64,000 nucleotides of DNA, from contig CP136065.1 in assembly GCA_032622095.1 (NCBI GenBank), forward strand, positions 115,235,195 through 115,299,194, in the 5' to 3' direction. The notes under the pieces were generated by a model, which was given only the letters and a program-made list of their open reading frames with translations, made no database searches and was not told the DNA's origin. The DNA comes from Siphonodentalium dalli. Its lineage: Eukaryota; Mollusca; Scaphopoda; Gadilida; Siphonodentaliidae. The stretch's first letter is position 1. Each line of letters opens with the position of its first letter. Below, piece after piece: positions 35,955 through 45,892 of the stretch. A program made the position numbers and the translations under genes.

Positions 35955-37548
35955 GCTTAGGGCCCTCAACTGCTATGGCAGTCCTAGGATAAGATTGAAG
36001 TTCCCCAGTTGAAGTTGGTGATGTTCACCCATTTGGAGCCTCGATTATGGATTTTATCTTCTGCAAATTAGGGGATAAAGAAACTTCCCAGATGGGAAAA
36101 CTTAACTAAAAACAATGTTAATTTGATACCATAGCAATTGTATGTCATAATTTGCAAAGTTCTGTCCAATTCTTGTTAAAATGTGACTAGATTCATAACG
36201 GTGATATTTGGTTAAATTTCATACCGAGTTATGTATAATCGAATTATTGAGGGATCGCGGGAGGGACTTGGATCATACGAATGACATATATTCATTGCTC
36301 CAATTATCTCTTAACATGAGCAATACAAAATGAAGTCACATTTCCGAACCAGTTCCATACAGCAGAACCTGATCTAGAAGATATTAGCGAAAAAACGTCA
36401 AATTCCCTCTTTCAGCTGCCATTTAACGACCATCTTGGGCGGGGAGTTCCAATTTTACCCTTAAAATGTGGCAGTATATCTCTCAGAGTCATACGAACTG
36501 AATATGCCTAATTTTAAATCGTATATTTCATGGTGAGATTAATTGCGACATTTATTAAATAATATAATCACGAAACGCTCTATAAATTTGGAAAACCCCT
36601 TAAAAAGAGGGGTTAAAGTGAAATTTCAGCGTGGCTCCATATCTAATATTAAAGAAGATGTACATATGTGCGAAGTTTCATGCTTTAGTAACAATTTGAA
36701 CAACTGCCTTGAAAATTTGACTTAATCTACTCCACTATATGTCCTATATATTATAGTGAATATTTATCGTCGTTTGATTTGCACCGAGTGAACTCATATT
36801 CCAAATCGTCACATCGACATGAAATTGGGAACTCCCATGTTTATTTCTATATTTCTGACGTCACGGATTTTGCGAACAAAATTGGTGGCCAGCGCCCCTA
36901 GCGTTAATTTACGAATTGCTTATAGGTTTGTGTTTTAATCATTAATTTCAAATGAGCTCATTGGTTTGACCTGTGAAATAGTTGATTCCGCTATTAGATA
37001 TTAGTTTGATAACGATAATCATTGATCGTGGGAAATAGTATATTGGTTTAAAATATGTCTATTGATTATTAGTTTTACAATAAGGTCTATTAATTTTACA
37101 ATAAGTTATTAGTTTTACAATAAGTTAATGACGGTTTTAGATATAGGTTTTACTATAAGTTATTAGTTTTACAATAAGGTCTATTAATTTTACAATAGGT
37201 TATTAGTTTTACAATAAGTAATTACGGTTTTATTTATTAGTTTTACAATGAGTTATTAGTTTTACAATAAGGTCTATTAGTTTGATAACGATAATCACTG
37301 ATCGTGAGAAATCGTCTATTGGTTTGAAATATGGCTATTGAAACGGAATGTACGTTTACTGAATATGAGCAAAGCTGTATTAATTGTTTGTTATTAGATA
37401 TTAGTTGAACAATGAATACTATTAAATTAAAATAGAATATTAATTTTGCATCGGTCAACGTTGATTGTGAATCTATATCTGTTAACACGTAATTGTCTCT
37501 TATTGAATAAAAGAACGACCATTGGTTTGAAAATGGAGAATATTGTTT

Positions 37549-37695
37549 AAGAAATAAATACACGGTGTAGAGGTGTGTATGGTCAAGTTGTACCACAAAA
37601 AACTGATTGTAGGACGACGCGTAGCGGAGTCCTACAATATGTTTTTTGTGGTACAACTTGACCATACACACCGATACACCGTGTATTTATTTCTT
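37549..37695. repeat. 147 bp hairpin MITE
   Basis: The arms start AAGAAATAAATACACGGTGT and close with the inverse. Stem ~65 bp with a few mismatches; loop about GACGCGTAGCG. It is absent from the matching TIR in B'. Confidence 0.88.
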
Positions 37696-38543
37696 TTGTA
37701 ATACGACTGAAAGTTTATGGTCACAATTCGACTGAATAGTCGACGAAATACTGCGCTTTTTCGGTCTCAGGTGAGAAAACATTTCGTGGTGTAATTCGTA
37801 TTGGGCGTACTAGATTCTTTGCATGGAGTACTCCAGTAATTTGTTTGCGTGAATAATCGTTGTGATTGGCTAAAAAACGATGTGTTTTCAGCGGCGCCCG
37901 TGTCTTTCATTTAAATTGTACAGGAAATACGATTGCTGTCATTTCTGTGTTGAACGTTGTTGGGACAACATGAATATTATCATCGACTATGGACCATTTT
38001 CCTTACACAAAGCGATCTAAATGATCTAATTTACTAAACTAATCTTATTCCCCTTCTGTACTGGTGAACAAGCGCTTTCATTTTCAACTTGATTCCGAAA
38101 TATCGAATATGATCGAGATTCGAATCGACGAATGCACAGCCCGGCCCCATGGATTTATTTTGTCATTTAATATACTTATTAAGTAACTTTCTTTGGTCGT
38201 AACATATATCAGTATATAATAACATCATTTGGACCATATTCATTGGCAACCAAACTGGTTTCAAGCGAAAAATCGCTAGAAAATTCGCAAGATTGTCAAG
38301 ATGTAGCAAATTAATTAAAAGAGTTACGGGTGCGGGTGTACTCCGTTGATGCCCCGTTTGCGCGGAGTTAGAAAAGACGGGAAAAGTCGCGTGCGGCGAT
38401 CTGAATAAACCGATTTTTTTCGTGGTACAATTGGAAAAAGTAGAATTGTACCACAAAACTGGAACGAGATAGCCATGGTAACTCGGGCCACTGGCCAATC
38501 AGGACATGGCTTTTAAGCATAGTTAGGCAGGGTCGTATTACAA
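37696..38543. mobile_element. 848 bp element with 12 bp TIRs (TTGTAATACGAC)
   Basis: TTGTAATACGAC at 37696-37707 and its inverse at 38532-38543. It directly abuts the hairpin at 37549-37695. B' lacks both, giving the empty site. The frames inside are short and unrecognised. Superfamily unknown. Confidence 0.65.
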
Positions 38544-38623
38544 TTTGAAATAGATTGTAGTTGTTTTTACAAACCACCATTAACTTTTATTTCGTGTAAT
38601 TTCCGACCGAATGGCTGCCCATA

Positions 38624-39788
38624 AAAAATCCCTGTTTTTGTAAAATTCGGCAAAATGAGAAATAAAAGTATAGAAACGCGAACATTTTGCGGTAAAATAT
38701 TGTAGTCTACATACCTCTAGATATTTACTATGATAGTGGTACGATTTCTCTGATATAACGAAGATTTATTTTAGATTAATTGTAAAAATAGACAAAACGG
38801 CGCAATTTTTCAATTTTTTTGCCTCACTTAATGGGCGATAGATCAATATTGTTTTGACCAGGGATATCGTATATAGTATAGAAAGGTGCGGATATATATA
38901 TACCGCATACGACAGTGTGCTGAATATGTCATCATATTTAACACGTGATGTGTTATGTAAGATTATTTCACCCCTCACCCCAAAATTCAGCAAAAAGCCA
39001 CCGTTTTAGGGAAATTCGGCACAAATGAATACACAAGCACAGGTGTTCGGGATAAGTTAGTGCTACGATATAGCAGGTTACACACTTATAAATACAAAGT
39101 AATGAAATGTCATGATTGCGGTGATAGTGTAAAAAATTCTTAAATTTACGTGGAAAATAGACAAAAAATCATTCATTTTCAGTTGTTTCGCCCCTCTTAA
39201 TAGGCGATTATTCAGTATTGCAATGAATGGAGATCCCATATATAATATAGAAACTTGTGGAAATATATACTGCATATGACTGTAAGATAAGGATGTCATT
39301 CTTTGCCATATATGATATGTGGTGGTAGATTGTGTCACCCCACCCCAAAATTCAGAAGAAAAAAAATCAGTTTTAGAAATTTCGTTATGGCAGAATACAA
39401 AAGCACAACTCCGATTATTTTGTGCTATTATATTGAAGTCTACCCACTTCGAAATATACATTATGATAACGTCATGGTATTATTTACAGATGGCAAACAT
39501 TTCGGAGTTTTCTGATGAAAGTAGACCGAAAATCGTGAAATATAAACTTGTTTTGCCCCTCTACATGGGTGATAATTCAATTCCATTTTGAACAATAATC
39601 CAGGACAAACTCTCAAGAGTTGACGAGACACATAACGCATATGAATGTTTTCGGATTGTATCATCTGCTGTCGCATTTGTTTGGTTACGTTATTGCACCC
39701 ATCGCCCAACAATACAATACATTAAAAGATGAGACAAACACGGAATATTCCTATACACATTTATGCATTATACACATACCTTGTCAAG
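38624..39788 (+). repeat. A2 left arm, inner part
   Basis: Matches 9216-10140 in A1 and the inverse of 41860-42790. Contains the Helitron empty site AACAA|TACAA at 39712/39713. Confidence 0.85.
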
Positions 39789-41200
39789 CTGAGGCGTCAC
39801 ATATGGCATATTCTGCCAATATATGTGTTCTCTACCATAGCTGGGGCCTGATCCGTGCTGCTTATCACGGTATAAGTGGGCTCGTGATCCTCAGTTTCAA
39901 TAGTTCCAATTCCTTCTGTGGAATTTGTGTTCATGTGCTCTGACAAGTGACGAGAAGATACTATCTCTGGCAGAGTTTCCGATGAGTTAGATGATACAAC
40001 TCGGTATGCCTTATTCGTTTCGCTGCACTCAATGATCAGCAGGTCGTGTGCTACATCATTTATGTAACATATGGTGTTTATCTTCCGATAAGTAGTCATA
40101 CAGTTTCTTTGAGAGCATGGAAACTGTTGCTCCAGTACCAATCAGAAACCTCACTGGCTGCCCATAGAGATTGCAATCTAAATACAGCCCTTCCTCAGAA
40201 GAGCTGTATCTAACAAACTCGTTGGAGTTACGATGTCCACTTGTGTTCTGCTCGTCTTCCCTACCACGATAGGCATTATGACACATGTCGCGTGGATTGT
40301 GAGAAGTTCTGCATCTGGTGCGTTCTTTGTATTCGTTTGTGTTATAATCAGGATTATCATTATAATTATGTCTCCACTGTCTATCGTCACGATAGTCCCC
40401 CCAGGACTCATTTGTGTTACTCTTTTTCTCCATGTTTTGGTTCTCCAAGTTTGTCATTCTTTGTTAATCTCCCCTTTACACCTCTTCACATCAGTCAATA
40501 TTTGTTTTATCTCCTTTATCTCAGAGATGGACTGTGATGTCTGGGACGGTTGTGAGCTATTTTGAGTTTTCCCTTTAGAACCAGTTTGGGGCTTCAGTTC
40601 ATCTCTTATCTTTTTGAGTTCTTCAAACTCTATATTTTTGCTTTGTGTTGGGTCTGCTTCATTTACTGCCCTAGCATAGTGTTTAGCCCTATGTTTTTCA
40701 GACTTGGCAAAAGCCTCTAATTGAACTGCATGCATTATGCTCTCACCAAGAGAGCCCAGTCGTGCTTGTTGTACCATGAGCCGTATATCTGGATTATACA
40801 ACCCACCAATGAATTGATCCTTTGCCAAGGTGTCTCTCAATTCATGTGTTGCAGTATGATATAACATACTGGTAAGACGTCGGTAACTTCCCCCCTGCCA
40901 TTTGTCGTCGTGCACGCAATTGTACGATTTGGTCAGTCTTGTTTTTTGGCAGAAAATCGGCCTTCTATCGCACCAACAAGAACTTTATAGTCTTCCTCTC
41001 GTCCTGTGAGTAGGTCACCGAGTGTTCCTTGCGCCAATCATCTCAAGGATGCGCCTAGATAAAGGCCCATGTCATCAATTTCCAATCCATTTATATTGGA
41101 ACAAATTTCAAAGTGTGCTTGGTAATCTAACCATGATCTTGTGTCATCATAGCTATCTGGTGTCACAAATTGTTTCGGGTGGTATTTAGTGCAATGCATT
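39789..41200 (-). pseudogene. Ty3/gypsy-like gag-protease fragment, copy in A2
   Basis: More complete than the A1 copy. From about 41195 downward it encodes the N-terminal half of a Gag capsid region (a stretch with WLDYQAHFEICSN, then LGASLR before a break). It then gives a 153-codon open frame (40454-40915) with LRDTLAKDQFIGGLYNPDIR and AVQLEAFAKSEKHRAK, typical of Ty3/gypsy Gag. The next frame (40056-40457) holds an Asn/Arg-rich linker and a protease-like segment LIGTGATVSML, where D-T/S-G is expected. The Asp-to-Gly change is shared with A1. A short frame (39797-40141) follows. Reverse transcriptase, RNase H and integrase are absent, so it is inert. Confidence 0.8.
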
Positions 41201-41640
41201 ACAATGCATGCCTACCGTAAATTATTATTTGCAGTGTTGGCACTTGACAGCTTACGCATAACAACCTATTGCATGCATGAATTACGCATATGGTGCTACA
41301 GGTACATCACTAGAATATGTGTTCTTTCTATCAGTTGTCGATTTTCAATATAATAGCTGTAGTTACGATTACGGATTCGAGAAACCCAAGTATATGGGCA
41401 CGCGAGTTTTGCAATCATTCATCTAGTGTACAACTAACAATATTTATCATGTAAACAACAGAATTAAATAAAAACATAACTATATCACAATACTGTGTGT
41501 GGCAAGAAGATTGAATGCAATGAACCGCACTATTTTCTCCCAAATGGACTCGCAGTCGTCACTTCCGTAAAAATGTGTTTAGACCGCACGAAACACATAC
41601 GCCTACTATAAGCTATACTTGTAATTCTTATATGTATAGT
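41201..41640. other. Core of A2 upstream of the gag fragment, unassigned
   Basis: AT-rich with short frames only. It could contain the 5' leader of the captured retroelement. No LTR ends were recognised. Confidence 0.4.
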
Positions 41641-42880
41641 ACTACTATAATAGTAGTTCGTACCAACAACCCATTTGGGAAAAGTAACGGCGTGGTCACC
41701 GCTGCTGAAGAATTTAACAAAAGTTCACTAAGCACAGGTTCGTCGATTGATATAAAGATTGGACACCCCTCTGATACATATTTCGCAATGCTGCACATTT
41801 GACACAAAACGTCTAAACGGTTGTTTGATGGTGTACGTGTAAGCGGAATGGTCATGTGAGTCATGTTGCCATCTGTAAATGATACCATGGCGTTATCATA
41901 ATGTATATCTCGAAGTGGGTAGAGTTCAATATAATAGCACAAAATAATCGGAGTTATGCTTTTGTATTCTGCCATAACGAAATTTCTAAAACTGATATTG
42001 TTTCTTCTGAATTTTGGGGTGGGGGTTACACAATCTACCACCACATATCATATATGACAAAGAATGACATCATTATCCTACAAACATATGCAGTATATAT
42101 TTCCACAAGTTTCTATATTATATACGGGATCTCCATTCAATGCAATACTGAATAAATGCCTATTAAGAGGGGCGAAACAACTGAAAATGAATTATTTTTT
42201 GTCTATTTTCCACGTAAATTTAATAATTTTTTACATCTATCACCGCAATCATGGCATTTCATTACTTTGTATTTGTAAGTGTGTAACCTGCTATATCGTA
42301 GCACAAACATATCCCGAACACCTGTGCTTGTGTATTCATTTGTGCCGAATTTCCCTAAAACGGTGACTTTTTGATGAATTTTGGGGTGAGGGTTGAAATA
42401 ATCTTACATAACACATCACGTGTTAAATATGATGACATATTCAGCATACTGTCGTATGCGGTATATATATCGGCGCTTTTCTAGACTATATACGATATCC
42501 TTGGTCAAAACAATATTGATATATCGCCCATTAAGTGAGGCAAATAAAAATGAAAAATTGCGCTGTTTTGTCTATTTTTACAATAAATCTAAAACAAATC
42601 TTCGTTATATCAGAGAACTCGTACCACTATCATAGTCAATATCTACAGGTATATAGACTACAATATTTTAGCGCAAAATGTTCGCGTTTTTATACTTTTA
42701 TTTCTCATTTTGCCGAATTTGACAAAAACAGGGATTTTTGCTGAATTTTGGCACTTATTCAGCTAAAAATCATCTTTTGCATCATTTGTATATTTCACAC
42801 CGGGTCCTACCCGATGTGGAATGTCATAACCTTCAAAATGATGTATCACAAGCCCGTGTGTGGTGCCGGTGGACTAAACT
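41641..42880 (-). repeat. A2 right arm
   Basis: Inverse of the left arm; three ~355 bp units at about 41860-42880. Compared with A1, the segment matching 13410-15235 is deleted. The outermost ~30 bp before GTCCGCTCTACT differ from the A1 end. Confidence 0.8.
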
Positions 42881-42884
42881 CCTA

Positions 42885-43535
42885 CTTCTAGTGAGCTGTT
42901 TGAGTTTGTCCGCTCTACTATTTTGTAAACTTCGCTGTAAGCCGGTTGTCTCGTTTGGTATCCTCTATTTATTCAATCGATTCTGAACAAGTCCGTGGTA
43001 ACTAATAACTTAATTGTGATGCGTGTACACTCATCACTAATTAAAAGGCTACGATTCACAAAGAAAATACATATTTTAAAAGTAGGGTTAAACATATTGC
43101 CGACTAAATGTGCTTTCTTTAAATAAACACAACATTAGTAACAATACTTTTGGTCCAAGCAGAGTAAAAGCATGAAAATAGAAAATGTTCGTGGAATACA
43201 CCATGTAACACATCGTGGAAAATCCTCCGACTGACGAAATTTGGTCAGAATGTTAGAGCAAACAAATGTGAGTTTGGACACACATGAGGTATCAACTTGT
43301 TTGAAAAATAATGTAGCATAACATAACATAACATAACATTTATTAGCATAAAACACCATGTAAGGCAGTATGCACACAATAACAATATTAATTAAATACA
43401 ACAAGTAATATACAACAAGTGATGTAGTTATTTCATTGCATATATAATTAGTTATTTAGTAGCTGATAGCTGCCAAAATACTATGAAATATGTCATATCC
43501 TAGTTAACTAGTTTATTACCTTTTTCTTCGTTTCT
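42885..43535 (-). repeat. Repeat C, inverted copy, with internal (ATAAC)n
   Basis: Matches 29520-30010 reversed. About 200 bp, including an ATAAC microsatellite at 43318-43340, is inserted relative to copy 1. The shared frame reading SEDFPRCV..CIPRTFSIFM is open here (43135-43404) and in copy 1. Confidence 0.7.
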
Positions 43536-45230
43536 TGAAAGGAGCAGAGCATCGAAAATTGGACCGTATATGCACACCTCGATATGCCCTATTGCCCACG
43601 GGCATCGAAACTTGTGTCTGCGCTTTCCCTGCGGAGTTACTGCCCATAGTTAGGCAACTTTAATTGAGTGTGCTCAGTTGCCCCCCCCCCCCCCCCGTAT
43701 CATTCCAGATAACTGAATTTGGTTTTCACAGTTGTCAGTTTAGTCCGAAAAAGAAAATTGGACAGGGTCGGTCATATATTTTGATACTGGGGTGGGGGCA
43801 AAATGTTCCAAAAAAAACAAAAAGATTTGGTTGACATTCATCTATTTAAGTTTATGGATTCCCTGAATGAAAACAAACCCAATTTACCCATACCGGAAGA
43901 CAATTTGGAAATCCGAAAAGAAATGCAAGAGTTACGTGCCCTCAAAGTTTGCAATTTGGGCCCATGTGCTTGATAACACATCTCCGAAGACGTCGAACTT
44001 TGGATGTCATCTGATACGAAAATGCGGTTTTGCTCAACCACGAAATCAACAACCAACGAAATATTCGACTCTTGCATTGAATGAGCAAAACACCCATATA
44101 ATATACGAGATGGAAATAAAGATCGGGCATTGTCTGTTTGCGACAAGTCGTAAAATGTATGCAGAAAAACACAGAAGACGAGATGAAACGTAATCTTTTT
44201 CAATACAATATCATCCATTCACCGAAACAAAATTGGTATGCTACATCGTCTGATCTCGGCTATGATAGTTTGTATAACAATGCTCAATGTATTGGTTTCT
44301 TTAAAGGGCGATTGGGTTACTATAGTAGCCACGCGCATACTACATAATACAATAAATACCTAGGCCAAAGTTTGAAATGAAGCTGGTAGCTATTATGGTA
44401 ATGATTGCGTGACGCGCTTTCAGCGCAGGAATACCTTGGGGTCCAATTTCCCAATAGTACACAAATAATTTTTGTCATGCTGCTATTGTGGGACCTGTTG
44501 ATGTGCATAAAAATGATATCTGATCCACGAAATCATGTACCGACGAAAAAGCCCTTTGATGACAAACCACGAAAATTGATGCAAACGAAATCAAAGCCAA
44601 TCACAGTACATGGAATTGGAATCAGACCTCTAGTTAAAATTGATTTTAAGATAACCTGTTAACCTGATCGTTTGCAGAAGATATCTTCAAATATGATTTC
44701 ATGGATATATGAACTCCGCGTTTGAAAAAGTCTATTTTACAGAAGTTATTTGTAGCTGAAAACAGTGAAATCTTATCATAAAAGTAAAATAAATGAGGTT
44801 ATAATTTCCAACGGATCGATGGTTCTTATATCACAATAATCGCTTGTACCAAATTTCACAAACAAATTCCAGACAGATTTTGAGAAAATCCATTTTTGAA
44901 ATGCCAGGAAATTTTGGCACAACGTGCGTCTGATCCTTAAATGTGAACCACATACCAAATATAAAGAAATTCTGTTAACTATTGCTCAAGTTATTATCCG
45001 CACAACCCAAGAAGAGCGATTTCCAAGTCGAAAAAGGGAATATTACTCTCGTCAAAAATCATCGGATCGTGACCAAATTCGAACCTGAACTGCGCGTTCT
45101 CAAATATCAAGTATAATTATGCCAAATCCCAAGGAATTCTGATTAATATTTTCAAATATATCAGAGGGCTATAGTAATCTTAGGATAGGTGAGTGATGCA
45201 TGTGGTCAATTACTCAATTTTGTGAACGAA
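43536..45230. other. Intronic sequence without recognised elements
   Basis: Contains a C-run (43681-43696). Frames of 126 codons (-, 43838-44218) and 108 codons (+, 43867-44193) overlap each other on opposite strands. Neither has a recognisable motif, so I do not call a gene. 45540-45626, just past exon 2, resembles the 3' end of the 59715-60185 TTAA family. Confidence 0.5.
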
Positions 45231-45264
45231 TCATGTAAATATATTACAACTAATTTTTCCACAG

Positions 45265-45330
45265 TATCTGGAGCGGAGGTTTAGCCGAGGAGTCAGGATC
45301 ATGGGCACATTCGTTTTTATGCTGCATATG
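45265..45330 (+). CDS. SLC5-family symporter, exon 2 (residues 124-145)
   Basis: A 66 bp exon of 22 codons reading YLERRFSRGVRIMGTFVFML plus two residues. It is preceded by a pyrimidine tract and CAG, and followed by the consensus donor GTGAGT. SLC5 proteins have LTSAY(E/D)-YLE.RF at exactly this place, the start of TM3, so it joins exon 1 in phase 0 without a gap. The exon also ends in phase 0, inside TM3. The 27 kb that separate it from exon 1 are almost all transposons. Exon 3 should begin with the rest of TM3 and TM4; I could not find it between here and 64000, so intron 2 is probably at least 18.6 kb. Confidence 0.92.
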
Positions 45331-45717
45331 GTGAGTAAACCATATAAAGAGGCAGTCTACTACCATGAGAGCAAACTCACCATTGACTGTTAGCACTTAA
45401 TTGACTGTCCAGTGTGCTATATTAATTGTGTCCTGTTGAGTAGAATAGTATACCACCGGCGCAAAGGTCCTTGTTTGCGTTTCGCTTATGGGTGTTCATT
45501 TTTTTAGCACAACTTGACGTTAAAAATTAGTACACCATACACTTCTTCCAAATGGTATTTAATATGGAATAATTTTATGCTGTATATAATGTGATCTGGG
45601 CATTCGAAACTTAAGGGGGCCTTTAGCCCTTCTCTTTCGACCCATAAATTCGAATAATGTGTGTAATTATGTACATTTTTCTATACTACTTTAGTACATA
45701 TAACAGTATAATTTGTA

Positions 45718-45860
45718 ATTGACCATCAAAATTCTAGATTATGATTCCGATGATAGCAATTTACTATCGCCAATGGTGTGGGTTAAACATCTGCCGATCG
45801 TGATCAGCCTCTCGTTTTATCGCCGATTTCCACCAAAGGTGTGCGGTTGCATGGGTCATT
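45718..45860 (+). repeat. Dispersed repeat, also at 51560-51680
   Basis: Shares with 51560-51680 an ordered set of blocks: ACCAxxAAAxTCT, a GATTC-GAT-ATAG-AATTTAC block, ATCGCxAA, then CCGATCGTGATC and CCTCTCGTT. Family unknown. Confidence 0.6.
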
Positions 45861-45892
45861 ATTCACATACTGGCCAAATTAGAGTGTCACAA

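Larger units (their letters stand above)
31296..38623 (-). mobile_element. Element B, 7.3 kb, long TIRs, 6 bp TSD
   Basis: The ends are TATGGGCAGCCATTCGGTCG and its inverse. AAAAAT flanks both sides (31290-31295 and 38624-38629). Element A1 and the right arm of A2 hold the uninterrupted target (CAGCAAAAATCCCTG on the inverse strand), so the insertion is proven by comparison. The interior matches B' in inverse orientation over about 6 kb. Later insertions in its right TIR are a hairpin MITE (37549-37695) and a TIR element (37696-38543). No transposase. Confidence 0.88.
36836..38623 (-). repeat. B right TIR, enlarged by later insertions
   Basis: Inverse of the left TIR and of 19025-19815. TGACGTCA lies at 36856-36863 on its inner edge. 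ATTAGTTTTACAATAAG recurs about seven times at 37070-37275. About 995 bp of insertions (37549-38543) separates its outer 80 bp from the rest. Confidence 0.8.
31104..42880. mobile_element. Composite element A2, split by element B
   Basis: Pieces: outer left arm 31104-31295, [B insertion 31296-38623], rest of left arm 38624-39788, gag-protease fragment 39789-41200 on the minus strand, unassigned 41201-41640, right arm 41641-42880. The order equals A1, but the gag-protease piece is in the opposite orientation relative to the arms on the + strand. The left arm has three ~355 bp units, as does the right. Confidence 0.75.
17900..45264 (+). other. Intron 1 of the SLC5 gene, 27.4 kb
   Basis: Starts GTAAGT and ends TTTTTCCACAG, with a plausible branch-point CTAAT just upstream. 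Nearly the whole intron consists of nested mobile elements: B' and B, Helitrons, a piggyBac-like element, composite element A2 and MITEs. No other conserved exon was found inside it. Confidence 0.85.

Noticed and set aside
31104-42880. Element A as a Polinton/Maverick, from its AGT-like terminus and long TIRs
   Set aside because: No 6 bp TSD could be matched at its outer ends, and no polymerase, integrase or capsid gene is present. The evidence is too thin.
43838-44218. 126-codon minus-strand gene
   Set aside because: A 108-codon frame overlaps it on the + strand; neither has recognisable motifs or gene signals.
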